Origin: Ruminococcus sp. zg-924
GTDB lineage: Bacteria > Bacillota > Clostridia > Oscillospirales > Acutalibacteraceae
NCBI RefSeq assembly: GCF_024433635.1
Contig: NZ_WNJZ01000008.1
Span: 33,839-97,838 of the forward strand
Direction of reading: 5' to 3'
DNA length: 64,000 nt
Shown here: positions 42,250-51,487 of the stretch, in pieces
Layout: every line of letters starts with the position of its first letter
Numbering within the stretch: position 1 is the stretch's first letter
The notes under the pieces: model-generated
Told to the model about the DNA's origin: nothing
The model's database searches: none
Seen by the model: the letters and a program-made list of their open reading frames with translations, nothing else
Program-made: the position numbers and the translations under genes

Positions 42250-42959
42250 TTCTTCTCCCCCTTGTTCTTTGCAATCAGCTCTCGCTCTGCCTGTGACAGT
42301 CGCAAGTATGACGGCATTAATGCCGCTGCGCTGATTGTTTCATCGTTACTATATTTCTTTATTGCCACAGCTGCAACCGAGGACGCTTTTTGAAAGCGCA
42401 GGTTCTGCGGCGGTAATTTAACATTGTTGTTTTCTTCACCAATAAGGCTGTATGCAAGAGCAGAACCGTCACCTACAAGCACAATGTCACCGCTTATGTC
42501 CTTAAGCTCATCGCCCAGCTTATCAGCCATAATCGCCCTATCATCACAAAGTCTTGTTATTTCACCGTTTTCAACCTTAAAAAGCGCATTGTAAAACTGC
42601 TTGCAGCGTGCATCCATAACGGCGCATATTGTATATTCGCCAATCGGCGGCAGATTGTACGCCATAGCCTCAAGAGTTGAAACGGAAACACACCTTTTAC
42701 CAAGCGCCGCTGCCATACCCTTAACACAGCTAACGGCAATCCTCAATCCGGTAAAAGAACCGGGACCTGCTGACACCGCAAGAGCGTCAATCTCATCAAG
42801 TGTATAACCGGACGCTTTCAATAGCTGTTCAACCATTGGCATTAAGGTTGCGCTGTGAGTAAGTCCAACATTGAGGTATGTTTCCCCAAGCAGCTTGCCG
42901 TCATCAACTAATGCAACTGACGCTGAAACTGCTGAGGAATCAAAGGCTAAAATTTTCAT
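42246..42959 (-). CDS. tsaB: tRNA t6A synthesis protein TsaB
   Basis: A 237-residue Hsp70/actin-fold protein needed with TsaC, TsaD and TsaE to make N6-threonylcarbamoyladenosine in tRNAs reading ANN codons. MKILAFDSSAVSASVALV and SAGPGSFTGLRIAVSCVKGMA are family signatures. Its partner tsaE lies 189 bp upstream on the same strand. The gap between them holds only a small hairpin (43037-43050) and AT-rich sequence. Confidence 0.93.
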   Translation of the reverse strand: MKILAFDSSAVSASVALVDDGKLLGETYLNVGLTHSATLMPMVEQLLKASGYTLDEIDALAVSAGPGSFTGLRIAVSCVKGMAAALGKRCVSVSTLEAMAYNLPPIGEYTICAVMDARCKQFYNALFKVENGEITRLCDDRAIMADKLGDELKDISGDIVLVGDGSALAYSLIGEENNNVKLPPQNLRFQKASSVAAVAIKKYSNDETISAAALMPSYLRLSQAERELIAKNKGEKK

Positions 42960-43147
42960 CTAAGCTCTCCCCCCTACTTTGCAATGTCATTAGGTTAACG
43001 TCATTGCAGTGAAATTTTGCCTGTGCATAGTGTAATCTGCCTTACGGCAGGCGAAATATTTGCAGTGCAAATAAGAAATTTTCCCTTTGCGTAAGTTATG
43101 GGTGCATTTCGCAACACCTATATTAAAAAATTCACTTTATCTTAAGC

Positions 43148-43570
43148 TTAAACGTCAACACCCTCTACATTGATAACTCGGCTGTTTTCGTCATTGCCGG
43201 CTCGAAGCTTTATTGTTATGCAGTCATCAGGCAAAGCATCAGCGATATTTTCGCTCCATTCAATTATCAACACGCCTGTATCAAGATAATCGAAAAAGCC
43301 TATCGCATACAAATCGTCAATGCCGTTTATGCGGTACATATCGAAGTGATATATCTTGCATCTGCCCTCGTACTCGTTAACAAGCGCAAAGGTTGGACTT
43401 GAAACACAGTCCTCTGTTCCAAGCCCTGCGGCAATGCCTCTGGTGAGTGCTGTTTTGCCCATACCAAGCCCACCGTACATAGCAATTACTTCATTGCCTT
43501 TCAAAGCTTTCGCTATTTTTTGTCCGATTTTTTCAGTTGTTTCAGGTGAATCAGAATAAAATTCTATCAT
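43148..43570 (-). CDS. tsaE: tRNA t6A synthesis ATPase TsaE
   Basis: A 140-residue P-loop ATPase that activates the TsaB-TsaD complex. Walker A is YGGLGMGKTALTRGIA, and SSPTFALVNEY and HFDMYRI are the TsaE-specific motifs. Full length. It starts 18 bp after the fhs stop. Confidence 0.94.
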   Translation of the reverse strand: MIEFYSDSPETTEKIGQKIAKALKGNEVIAMYGGLGMGKTALTRGIAAGLGTEDCVSSPTFALVNEYEGRCKIYHFDMYRINGIDDLYAIGFFDYLDTGVLIIEWSENIADALPDDCITIKLRAGNDENSRVINVEGVDV

Positions 43571-43588
43571 TAAACAATCATCTCTGTC

Positions 43589-45256
43589 TTAGAATAATCC
43601 TGAAATTACTCCGCTGTCATCAACGTCAATTCTCTCAGCGGCAGGAACCTTTGGAAGTCCGGGCATTGTCATTATGCTGCCTGTTAAGGCTACAACAAAG
43701 CCTGCGCCGTTTGAAAGGGTTAAATCACGGACTGTAATTGTAAAGTCTTTCGGCGCTCCGAGCAGTGTCGGGTCATCTGACAAGCTGTACTGAGTTTTTG
43801 CTACACATACCGGAAGTGCGTTGCCTCCAAGCTTTTCAATCTCCTTAAGAGCCTTTTCAGCCTGAGCAGTAAAGGTAACGTTGCCTGCGTGATAAATTTT
43901 TGTTGCAATTTCATTAAGCTTTTCTTTTATTGTTAGGCTGTTATCATAACAGAAATGGAAGTCATTTGGCTTTTCACAGGCTTCAACAACCTTTTGTGCA
44001 AGCTCCTTTCCGCCTTCTCCGCCATTTGAGAAGACGTCTGACAGTGCAAAGTCAGCGCCGTTTTCGTGGCAGTACTTTTCAATATATTCAAGCTCAGCGT
44101 TCGTATCGGTTGGGAACTTATTGATTGCCACAACAACCGGCACACCGTAGCTCTTCATATTCTCAATGTGAACGCCTAAGTTGCAGATACCTGCTTTAAG
44201 CGCTTCTAAGTTTTCTTCGCCAACATTAGCCTTTGGCACTCCACCGTTATATTTGAGCGCACGGCAGGTTGCAACAACTACAATAGCGCTTGGGGTAAGT
44301 CCTGCATAGCGGCACTTGATATCGAGGAATTTTTCTGCGCCAAGGTCAGAGCCGAAGCCTGCCTCTGTAATACAGTAGTCAGCAAGCTTTAATGCAAGCT
44401 TAGTAGCTCTTACTGAATTACAGCCGTGTGCGATATTTGCAAACGGACCGCCGTGCATAATTGCGGGAGTGCCCTCAATAGTTTGAACAAGGTTTGGCAT
44501 TATTGCGTCCTTAAGAAGCGCCGCCATTGAGCCTTGTGCATTTAAATCTTTAGCAAAAACCGGCTCACCGTCAAGATTATAGGCTATAAGAATTCTTCCG
44601 AGCCTGTCCTTTAAATCCTTAATATTGCTTGCAAGGCAGAGAATAGCCATAACCTCACTTGCAACGGTTATGATAAAGCCGTCCTCTCTCGGTACGCCGT
44701 TTATCTTTCCGCCAAGACCTATTACAATATTACGAAGCGCACGGTCATTCATATCAAGGCATCTTTTAATTAAAATTCTGCGCTGGTCAATTTTAAGTGA
44801 ATTGCCCTGCTGGAGGTGATTGTCAAGCATAGCACAAAGCAAATTGTTTGCAGAGGTAATTGCGTGCATATCGCCGGTGAAATGAAGGTTAATGTCCTCC
44901 ATCGGCAAAACCTGTGCATATCCCCCGCCTGCTGCACCGCCCTTGATACCGAAAACCGGACCGAGCGACGGCTCACGCAGAGCTATTATAGCGTTTTTGC
45001 CAATCTTAGCCATAGCCTGTCCGAGTCCTGCTGAGGTTGTTGTTTTACCCTCGCCTGCCGGAGTTGGGTTGATAGCCGTTACAAGAATCAGCTTGCCGTC
45101 CTTATTGTCCTTCACGCGTTCAAAAAGGCTCTCGTTAAGCTTTGCCTTATATCTTCCATATGGCTCAAGCTCCTCTTCTCTAATCCCTATTGAGTCTGCA
45201 ATCTCCTTAATTGGTCTGAGCTTTGTCTGCTGGGCTATTTCGATATCTGTGAGCAT
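43589..45256 (-). CDS. fhs: Formate-tetrahydrofolate ligase
   Basis: A 555-residue cytosolic enzyme that makes 10-formyl-THF from formate, THF and ATP, used in one-carbon metabolism and the acetogenic or purinolytic routes of Clostridia. The ATP-binding [15 protein letters not shown] lies near residue 65; [23 protein letters not shown] and the C-terminal motifs are intact. Length is normal. AGGAGG stands before the ATG. Confidence 0.97.
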   Translation of the reverse strand: MLTDIEIAQQTKLRPIKEIADSIGIREEELEPYGRYKAKLNESLFERVKDNKDGKLILVTAINPTPAGEGKTTTSAGLGQAMAKIGKNAIIALREPSLGPVFGIKGGAAGGGYAQVLPMEDINLHFTGDMHAITSANNLLCAMLDNHLQQGNSLKIDQRRILIKRCLDMNDRALRNIVIGLGGKINGVPREDGFIITVASEVMAILCLASNIKDLKDRLGRILIAYNLDGEPVFAKDLNAQGSMAALLKDAIMPNLVQTIEGTPAIMHGGPFANIAHGCNSVRATKLALKLADYCITEAGFGSDLGAEKFLDIKCRYAGLTPSAIVVVATCRALKYNGGVPKANVGEENLEALKAGICNLGVHIENMKSYGVPVVVAINKFPTDTNAELEYIEKYCHENGADFALSDVFSNGGEGGKELAQKVVEACEKPNDFHFCYDNSLTIKEKLNEIATKIYHAGNVTFTAQAEKALKEIEKLGGNALPVCVAKTQYSLSDDPTLLGAPKDFTITVRDLTLSNGAGFVVALTGSIMTMPGLPKVPAAERIDVDDSGVISGLF

Positions 45257-45359
45257 TTTTATTCCTCCTATATGAAATTTATATGGGATTAATCTTAAAA
45301 AATTATATCATAAAGCTATGCCTTTAACAAGAGCTAAATAAGATTATACAAAACAAAAT

Positions 45360-45396
45360 ACAGCGCCGAATTTCTGCTTTTTCAATTCGGTGCTGT
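45360..45396. terminator. Terminator between leuB and fhs
   Basis: Stem with 13-nt arms (45360-45372 and 45384-45396, one G-T mismatch) and AT-rich flanks. On the minus strand it follows leuB by about 26 bp and is followed by TTTTGTTTTG. TATAAT near 45340 may be the fhs -10. Confidence 0.7.
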
Positions 45397-45422
45397 ATTG
45401 AATTAGAAATTAAATTTGCTGA

Positions 45423-46493
45423 TTAAAGGAGCGAGCAAACAATGTCGCCCATTTCCTTGCAGCTGACTTTCTTTGTACCCTCTGTGTAGATATCAGGTGT
45501 TCTGTATGTTTCAAGTGCCTTTGCAACTGCATTTTCTATTGCGTCGGCAGCCTGCGGCTGGTCGAGAGAATGCTTGAGCATCATTGCAACAGAAAGGATT
45601 GTTGCCAACGGGTTTGCAATGCCAAGGCCTGCAATATCAGGTGCTGAACCGTGAATAGGCTCATAAAGTCCTGCTTTTTTCTCATTAAGGCTTGCAGATG
45701 CGAGCATACCGATTGAGCCGCTTATCATTGAAGCCTCGTCAGAGAGAATATCACCAAATATATTTGATGTAACGATAACATCGAACTGACCCGGATTGCG
45801 TACAAGCTGCATAGCACAGTTGTCAACATAAAGGTGGTTAAGCTCAACCTCAGGATAATCCTTTGATACTCTGATAATTGTTTCTCTCCAAAGTCTTGAA
45901 GACTCAAGAACATTTGCCTTGTCAACGCTTGTGAGCTTCTTGTTTCTGTTCATAGCCATATCAAATGCTACTCTTGCGATTCTTTCTATTTCAGGAACGG
46001 TGTACATCTCTGTATCATATGCAGCATCTTTGCCGTCAACTTCCTTTCTGCCTCTTTCACCGAAGTAGATACCGCCTGTAAGCTCTCTTACAACCATAAC
46101 GTCAAGAGCCTTGCCGATGATTTCATCTTTAAGCGGAGAAGCATTCTTAAGCGGTTCAAAAATAACTGCAGGACGAAGATTTGCGAAAAGTCCGAGTGCC
46201 CCTCTGATGCCGAGAAGTCCTGCCTCAGGGCGAAGGTTACCCGGAAGTGTATCCCACTTAGGGCCGCCAACTGCGCCCAGAATAACAGAATCAGCAGCCT
46301 TACACTTTGCAACTGTTTCATCCGGAAGCGGAACTCCCGTTGCGTCTATTGCACAGCCGCCGAGAAGAGCCTCTTCATATTCAACTGTGAAGTTGAATTT
46401 TTCTGCTGTCTTATCAAGAACCTTTACTGCCTCATTAACGATTTCAGGGCCTATACCGTCACCCTTGAGTAATACAAGCTTATAATTTTTCAT
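45423..46493 (-). CDS. leuB: 3-Isopropylmalate dehydrogenase
   Basis: A 356-residue NAD-dependent oxidative decarboxylase of leucine synthesis. [22 protein letters not shown], the substrate loop [39 protein letters not shown] and the metal site ([13 protein letters not shown]) are typical of LeuB. Full length. No other leu genes are in the window, so it stands alone or is the end of an operon broken by rearrangement. Confidence 0.96.
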   Translation of the reverse strand: MKNYKLVLLKGDGIGPEIVNEAVKVLDKTAEKFNFTVEYEEALLGGCAIDATGVPLPDETVAKCKAADSVILGAVGGPKWDTLPGNLRPEAGLLGIRGALGLFANLRPAVIFEPLKNASPLKDEIIGKALDVMVVRELTGGIYFGERGRKEVDGKDAAYDTEMYTVPEIERIARVAFDMAMNRNKKLTSVDKANVLESSRLWRETIIRVSKDYPEVELNHLYVDNCAMQLVRNPGQFDVIVTSNIFGDILSDEASMISGSIGMLASASLNEKKAGLYEPIHGSAPDIAGLGIANPLATILSVAMMLKHSLDQPQAADAIENAVAKALETYRTPDIYTEGTKKVSCKEMGDIVCSLL

Positions 46494-46578
46494 TGTGATT
46501 ATCTCCTATTTGAATTTGATATTTAAAGTATGCCACAGTGACAAAAAATAGAATGTAAACTATGCTACAATCTGCCGA

Positions 46579-47208
46579 TTATTCGTCAGCTTTTTCATAC
46601 GGCGCCAAGGCATAAACCTCACAAACCTTATCACGCTGCCATAATAATGTGTTAATTCTCAGCGAATAGCCAAAGCCGTTGTCCATTCGCCAATCGTAAG
46701 GCTGTGCGTGCGGCAGACCGTATACAGAAAGTAAATTCATTATAACGCCGCCGTGAGTAATAACAACAGCGCTTGTTTCACCCGAAGCTACAAGATCACC
46801 CACTATTCTTTCAAACGCACGGCAAATCCTGCGCAAAAAAGCTTCTCCGCTTTCGCCGTTTGGCGGCGTAAATTGATTGGCTGAATTTCCAAGCCACTTA
46901 GCAAAGCTGTCTTCCTTTGCTAAATCGGCAACAGTTTTGCCTTCCCAATCACCGAAATTACATTCAGAAAGGCCGCCAATAATCTTCGGTGTTATAGCAG
47001 GATATAGTATGCCTGCCGTTTGCACACAGCGCTGCAGAGGACTTGAATAGACAATTGGAGTCCCAGGATAATCATACTCCTCATTGTATTTTTTCAGAAG
47101 GTCAACGCCCTTTTTTGACAACGGAACATCAGTTGAGCCTATGTACTTTCCTTTTTCGTTTTCATCGGTCAAACCATGACGAATAAGGTGAATTTGGTAA
47201 GTTTTCAT
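46579..47208 (-). CDS. Histidine phosphatase-family protein
   Basis: A 209-residue phosphatase/mutase of the phosphoglycerate mutase superfamily. The catalytic RHG motif is HLIRHGLTDEN; the other active-site residues are in SSPLQRCVQTA (Arg), ECNFGDWEG (Glu) and VITHGGVI (His). Related clostridial proteins are called alpha-ribazole phosphatase or PGM-like; the substrate is not evident. The start is taken at 47208 after AAAGGAG. Confidence 0.9.
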   Translation of the reverse strand: MKTYQIHLIRHGLTDENEKGKYIGSTDVPLSKKGVDLLKKYNEEYDYPGTPIVYSSPLQRCVQTAGILYPAITPKIIGGLSECNFGDWEGKTVADLAKEDSFAKWLGNSANQFTPPNGESGEAFLRRICRAFERIVGDLVASGETSAVVITHGGVIMNLLSVYGLPHAQPYDWRMDNGFGYSLRINTLLWQRDKVCEVYALAPYEKADE

Positions 47209-47372
47209 AAATAGCTCCTTTAAAATACTGTAATAATGACGAAGAACGCCCACTTTACAAATTGTTGATTTTATTATATACTATTCGTATACTAATTACG
47301 ATGTTGTAATTCTTTTGTTGTATTTTTTTAATCTATTTAACATCTTTTTAATTTTCGTTTGAAGGTGTAGGT

Positions 47373-48068
47373 ATGAACAAGGACTTTTCAAGAATAATAA
47401 CCTTGCTGCGCAAGGAAAAGGGCTTGAGCCAAAAGCAGGTTGCGGCTGACCTTGGCGTTTCACAGGCTCTTTTATCTCACTATGAAAAAGGAATAAGGGA
47501 ATGCGGACTTGATTTTGTAATCAAGGTTGCCGGATATTACGATGTTTCAACTGACTATCTGCTCGGCAGAACGGTGCAGCGAAACGGTGCAAAAATCGCA
47601 ATAAATGATTTGCCGGAAATTACTGCTTCCGAAAGCAAAACAAGCAGCGCAAAGAGCAATATATTATCTGTTCTGAATAAAAGGCTAATTGTCAACTCAA
47701 TTGAATTGATTTTTGACCTTCTTGAGGAAATAGGCAGCAAGGGTCTGACAACCGAGGCTTCAAATTATCTAATGATTTCTGTTTACAAAATGTTCAGAAC
47801 AGTTTATAGCTGCGGCGGCAAAAACCCAAAGGGCGTGTTCTCTGTTGATGAAAGTATTGCCGGCGGCGTTTTTACAGCGTTACAAAGCCTTGCCGAGGCT
47901 TATTCCGGCTCTTTGGCGTCAGGCAACAGCTGCGACGGCTTTGACGGCGTATCACTTAACAGGGTACCTAATCTGTCGCCCGAAATAATAGCAAAGAAAT
48001 ATCCGCTTTATTTCTCCTCGTTATTCAATTTAATCAAGCTTTGCGAGGACAAGGTTAATAAGAAATAA
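47373..48068 (+). CDS. XRE-family transcription regulator
   Basis: A 231-residue regulator. Residues 1-65 form a Cro/CI helix-turn-helix (GLSQKQVAADLGVSQALLSHYEKGIRECG) and a short dimerisation motif (YYDVSTDYLLGRT). The remaining 160 residues are helical with no known ligand domain. It is the only plus-strand gene in the right half besides the DtxR-type regulator. A terminator follows at 48082. Confidence 0.88.
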   Translation: MNKDFSRIITLLRKEKGLSQKQVAADLGVSQALLSHYEKGIRECGLDFVIKVAGYYDVSTDYLLGRTVQRNGAKIAINDLPEITASESKTSSAKSNILSVLNKRLIVNSIELIFDLLEEIGSKGLTTEASNYLMISVYKMFRTVYSCGGKNPKGVFSVDESIAGGVFTALQSLAEAYSGSLASGNSCDGFDGVSLNRVPNLSPEIIAKKYPLYFSSLFNLIKLCEDKVNKK

Positions 48069-48081
48069 AAATTGAGAACTG

Positions 48082-48112
48082 AAACGGCACAGCTATGTGC
48101 CGTTTTTTGTTT
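48082..48112 (+). terminator. Terminator of the XRE gene
   Basis: Arms AAACGGCAC and GTGCCGTTT with a 6-nt loop, followed by TTTTGTTTTTT, 14 bp after the stop. Confidence 0.9.
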
Positions 48113-48127
48113 TTTATTACTAAACAT

Positions 48128-48154
48128 AAAGAGACGGAAAAGCTCCGTCTCTTT
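48128..48154 (-). terminator. Terminator of the PASTA gene
   Basis: Arms AAAGAGACGG and CCGTCTCTTT with a 7-nt loop, about 16 bp beyond the stop of the pseudokinase gene on the minus strand. Confidence 0.8.
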
Positions 48155-48169
48155 AATATATTAATTTAA

Positions 48170-49933
48170 TTACTGAGCGCTTGAGCTGCTTGAAGAACTG
48201 CTTGCACTCTCAAATGAAATTGCATCGCTGTGCGTAAATTCACTTGACGTGCTTGTTGTATCAGATGAGCTTGTTGAGGTTGGCTCAGGTCCTAAGCTGA
48301 CTACGATTGTTACAGCAGAACCGTATTCAACCTTATCGCCTTTCTTATTGTCCTTATAGGAGATTACAGCGTTCTCCGGAACATCATCGCTGAACTCCAA
48401 AACAACATCTGTAAGAAGATGCTCATTTGTCAGAGCCTTAAGAGCCTGCTCATATGAAAGCTTTTCAATATCAGGAAGAGTTCTTGTCTTTGAACCCTTA
48501 CTTATTGTAACTGCGATTGTAACACCGTCTTTACCTCTGTTAATGGTTGTTCTTCCCTCAGGCGACTGCTCGCATATAAAGCCCTCGGCAACAGTATCAC
48601 TGAATGCATCATCAATTGTTCTGATTACAATATATTCTCCGTCGCTCTCTTCCGCCTTTTTCTGAGCATCCTCAAGCTTTAAGCCGATAAAGCTCGGAAC
48701 ACGGAAAAACTCACTATCTTTCGGATATGTGAAGTCCTCACCCTGCGGTTCTGTTACAGCAGTGCTTGCTGTTGGATCTGTGGGAGATTCAGCGGTCTGG
48801 AACATACCCTCAAACGGGTTAGTTGAAATCCACCAGAAACCAAGAGCTGAGAATATTATAAGCGCAATTATTGCAGCAATAAGACCCCATGCAAAGTTTG
48901 AAATGCCCTTCTTCTCTTCGACATCCTCTTCAACCATTGGAACAACAGCAGGTCTTGCAATTTCTTCCTGTATCGCCTTAACCGTCGGCGCTGCACTTAA
49001 TTGTGCACGCATTGATTCAAAATCTGTTATTCTTTGCTCTTTGTCAACCTGCAAGCCGTTTGCAAGTGCAGAAACAACATGAGGCGGAAGCTTTTTAACA
49101 ACATTTGTGCTGATAAGAAGTCTGCCGTCTTCCTTTCTTTTTACTGCGTCAGCAGGAAGCTTTCCTGCAAGCGCATAGAAAAGGGTTGCTGTAAAACCGT
49201 AGATTTCGGTCTGCTCGTCAATAACGCCGTCCTCCTCATACTGCTCAGGAGCACTGCATCCGGAATAAAGAACATCTGCAACCTTATTCCCTTTTTGACG
49301 TACCTCATTTATTGCAAAATTAATAAGCCTTATCTTGCCGGCTGATGTAACAACAAGGTTGTCCGGTGAAACGCCGAGGTGATAAACACCGTCACTGTTC
49401 ATCTGCGAAAGAGCAGACAACAGCGGCATAAACAGCGGTCTTGCATTGTCCCAATCCATATTATCTCCGCTGCGCTCAATATACTCCTCAAACGGAATAA
49501 CATCATCTACCTCTTCAACGGCATAAACAGTATTGTTCTCCTCAAAAACCTCAAGGATATTTGTAACCGCACTAAGCTCGCTGAATTTCTTAACCTTAGT
49601 GTAAATTGTTTTGAACTCCTCAAGATATTTTGAATAAACAGATTCGCTGCCATTATTTGGGGTAAGTGAATCATCACCTGAATCTCTTGTGCAAAGCCCT
49701 GCCGGAAGAAACTCCCTGATGTTAACAACCGTATTCTCTTTTTCATCGTACCCAATATATGTAGCGCTGTCTGTGCTGTTCACAAGGATTTTTCCGACTG
49801 TATACCTATCCTGAAGCCTTTTGCCAAGGGGCAAAAAAGGAGCTTTCTGCTGTGTATTTTTATCAAAGCCGCAATTCGGACAAATTTTTTTGCCGCAGCT
49901 TTCTTTCATACAACCGTAGCATAATTCAGGCAT
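48170..49933 (-). CDS. PASTA-domain pseudokinase
   Basis: A 587-residue membrane protein. It starts with a zinc ribbon (CYGCMKESCGKKICPNCGF), then a Ser/Thr-kinase-like domain (about 40-310), a membrane span (GLIAAIIALIIFSALGFWW), two extracellular PASTA domains and a Ser/Thr-rich tail. Three catalytic elements are altered: VVNIREF instead of VAIK, YHLGVSPDN instead of YHRDxKPxN, and INF instead of DFG. It is therefore probably inactive and acts as a PASTA sensor or scaffold. Start chosen at 49933 after GAAGGTG. Confidence 0.85.
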   Translation of the reverse strand: MPELCYGCMKESCGKKICPNCGFDKNTQQKAPFLPLGKRLQDRYTVGKILVNSTDSATYIGYDEKENTVVNIREFLPAGLCTRDSGDDSLTPNNGSESVYSKYLEEFKTIYTKVKKFSELSAVTNILEVFEENNTVYAVEEVDDVIPFEEYIERSGDNMDWDNARPLFMPLLSALSQMNSDGVYHLGVSPDNLVVTSAGKIRLINFAINEVRQKGNKVADVLYSGCSAPEQYEEDGVIDEQTEIYGFTATLFYALAGKLPADAVKRKEDGRLLISTNVVKKLPPHVVSALANGLQVDKEQRITDFESMRAQLSAAPTVKAIQEEIARPAVVPMVEEDVEEKKGISNFAWGLIAAIIALIIFSALGFWWISTNPFEGMFQTAESPTDPTASTAVTEPQGEDFTYPKDSEFFRVPSFIGLKLEDAQKKAEESDGEYIVIRTIDDAFSDTVAEGFICEQSPEGRTTINRGKDGVTIAVTISKGSKTRTLPDIEKLSYEQALKALTNEHLLTDVVLEFSDDVPENAVISYKDNKKGDKVEYGSAVTIVVSLGPEPTSTSSSDTTSTSSEFTHSDAISFESASSSSSSSSAQ

Positions 49934-50040
49934 TCTAACACCTTCTTTCACATTATCGAACATATTATAACATAAAGACTGCTGTAAATTCAAGTTTTAC
50001 AGCAATCTTAGTTATAACATTTTTGTAAATTATAAAAGAA

Positions 50041-50583
50041 TTATTCCTCCATCTGCTTACCGAGGAATACAGCGGCTGACTGCACGAGCTTTATTTCTGT
50101 TTCTGTCGGCATTGATTTATTTTCTCCGAAAAGCATTATAACGCTTCCCATAACGTCACCGGAGGATATTATAGGATACATAACAGCCGCTGTTCCGTCC
50201 AAGCCCTCAACAGGGTGAATTTCTCCGAGCTGACCGTCACGAGCCACAAAACTTCGGCGTGTTTCCATAAATTCGTCTATTACAGGTGACAACCGACGTT
50301 CAAGATAATCACGCTTTGGCACGCCTGAAACCGCAACTATATGCTCACTGTCACTTATAATAATAGGCATTCCCGAAACCTTGTATAATACCTCTGTGTA
50401 TAAAACAGCAAGATTTACAAGCTCTCCCATGGGAAGATATTTTTTAAATATAACCTCTCCGTTGCCGTCTGTGTATATTTCAAGCGGTGCGCCTTCCTTT
50501 ATTCTGAGTGTACGGCGTATTTCCTTTGGTATGACAACTCTGCCGAGGTCGTCGATTCGTCTGACTATTCCTGTTGCTTTCAT
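50041..50583 (-). CDS. spoVT: Stage V sporulation protein T-like regulator
   Basis: A 180-residue transcription regulator with an N-terminal AbrB swapped-hairpin domain (ATGIVRRIDDLGRVVIPKEIRRTLRIKEG) and a C-terminal GAF-like domain (HIVAVSGVPKRDYLERRLSP). This architecture is specific to SpoVT, which regulates forespore genes in Bacillus. Presence suggests a sporulating ancestor. GGAG precedes the chosen ATG. Confidence 0.92.
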   Translation of the reverse strand: MKATGIVRRIDDLGRVVIPKEIRRTLRIKEGAPLEIYTDGNGEVIFKKYLPMGELVNLAVLYTEVLYKVSGMPIIISDSEHIVAVSGVPKRDYLERRLSPVIDEFMETRRSFVARDGQLGEIHPVEGLDGTAAVMYPIISSGDVMGSVIMLFGENKSMPTETEIKLVQSAAVFLGKQMEE

Positions 50584-50758
50584 ATATATTAATCTCCTTA
50601 TCCTCATTCTCTATTGGCAAAACCATCACGATTTTTGCAATAATATTGTTTGATTAGAAGATTTTTTTATACAAAAAAGTCAATAAATTCTTTAAAATTG
50701 AGTACGAGAACAAACATCGGGTATGCTCTCATACCCGAAGTTGCAAATTCTTCGTTTG

Positions 50759-50947
50759 TTATGGTGTGGTTAAGTATTCAACAACTAAATGCTTTCTCAT
50801 AGTCGTGGGTTTGCTCTGACGGTAATAAGAATAGATTGCTACTATATTTCCGTTCTCATCAACTATTCCTGTTATATCGCCCTGCAATTTCTTAACATAG
50901 CGATACATTGCATTGTTGTATTGAACCGAGCTTACGTTTCCGTTTGC
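50759..50947 (-). pseudogene. Rhs/YD-repeat protein relic
   Basis: A short minus-strand frame reads YRYVKKLQGDITGIVDENGN followed by IVAIYSYY, the characteristic core at the end of Rhs/YD-repeat proteins. It is opened by an in-frame TAA and ends in a divergent tail (VVEYLTTP stop). Only about 60 codons remain of what is normally a very large toxin-carrying protein. A hairpin CGGGTATG-CATACCCG (50719-50738) follows. Confidence 0.7.
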
Positions 50948-50979
50948 TTATCCGATTTCTGCTTAACGACACAGCGTTC

Positions 50980-51225
50980 TCAAAATACAGACAAATATTC
51001 GTCCAGTTGCTGTTCTTCAAGTTCAGCAATATAATCAGCAAACAATGCCATATTACCATTAACGGCATACTCTTCAAGTAGATTGAAATATTCAAATCTA
51101 TCTTCCGTATTAACGGAAACAGGCAGGAATCCGTTTTTCATAAGCTGATAGTTCATAATCAGCCGTGAAGTTCTCCCGTTGCCATCAACAAACGGATGAA
51201 TTTTAACAAACTCGGCATGAGTCCA
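50980..51225 (-). pseudogene. Fic-domain protein relic
   Basis: A minus-strand frame without start codon reads WTHAEFVKIHPFVDGNGRTS, which is the Fic active-site motif (HxFxxGNGRxxR), followed by LIMNYQLMKNGFLPVSV and a normal-looking end at 50980. The N-terminal half is missing; the break lies where the feoB-side terminator begins. Fic proteins AMPylate targets and often act as toxins. Lies 33 bp from the Rhs relic. Confidence 0.8.
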
Positions 51226-51246
51226 TGCAGACTAATCTCCGTACAA

Positions 51247-51285
51247 AATTCAGGGGAAGCAAGAACACTCTGCTTCCCCTGAAAA
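51247..51285 (-). terminator. Terminator of the feo operon
   Basis: Perfect 13-bp arms (51249-51261 and 51271-51283) with a 9-nt loop and TTTTG on the minus strand, directly after the FeoB-associated gene. Flanking AGACTAAT/ATTAGTCT (51229-51236, 51285-51292) extends the symmetry. Confidence 0.88.
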
Positions 51286-51459
51286 TTAGTCTTTAGAATG
51301 ACAGGAACCACTCATCGGGCAGTTTGAACACCCACAGCCGCAAGAGGATTTCCCCTTTTTTTTATTTCGCACCATTGCAACTATAATTGCCGCAACTATT
51401 GCAAGTATGATAAAGGTAATAATAATAGTCGCCAAGTTTTGATAAATCCATGCAAGCAC
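51286..51459 (-). CDS. FeoB-associated Cys-rich membrane protein
   Basis: A 57-residue protein not found by length filters. One membrane span (about residues 8-30: LATIIITFIILAIVAAIIVAMV), a Lys-rich patch and a Cys-rich tail (CGCGCSNCPMSGSC). This matches the FeoB-associated family that accompanies FeoB in Firmicutes and may handle iron at the pore. GTG start with GGAGG seven bases upstream, 28 bp after the feoB stop. Confidence 0.88.
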   Translation of the reverse strand: MLAWIYQNLATIIITFIILAIVAAIIVAMVRNKKKGKSSCGCGCSNCPMSGSCHSKD

Positions 51460-51487
51460 CTTAAAACCTCCTGTTCTATACTTTCTA

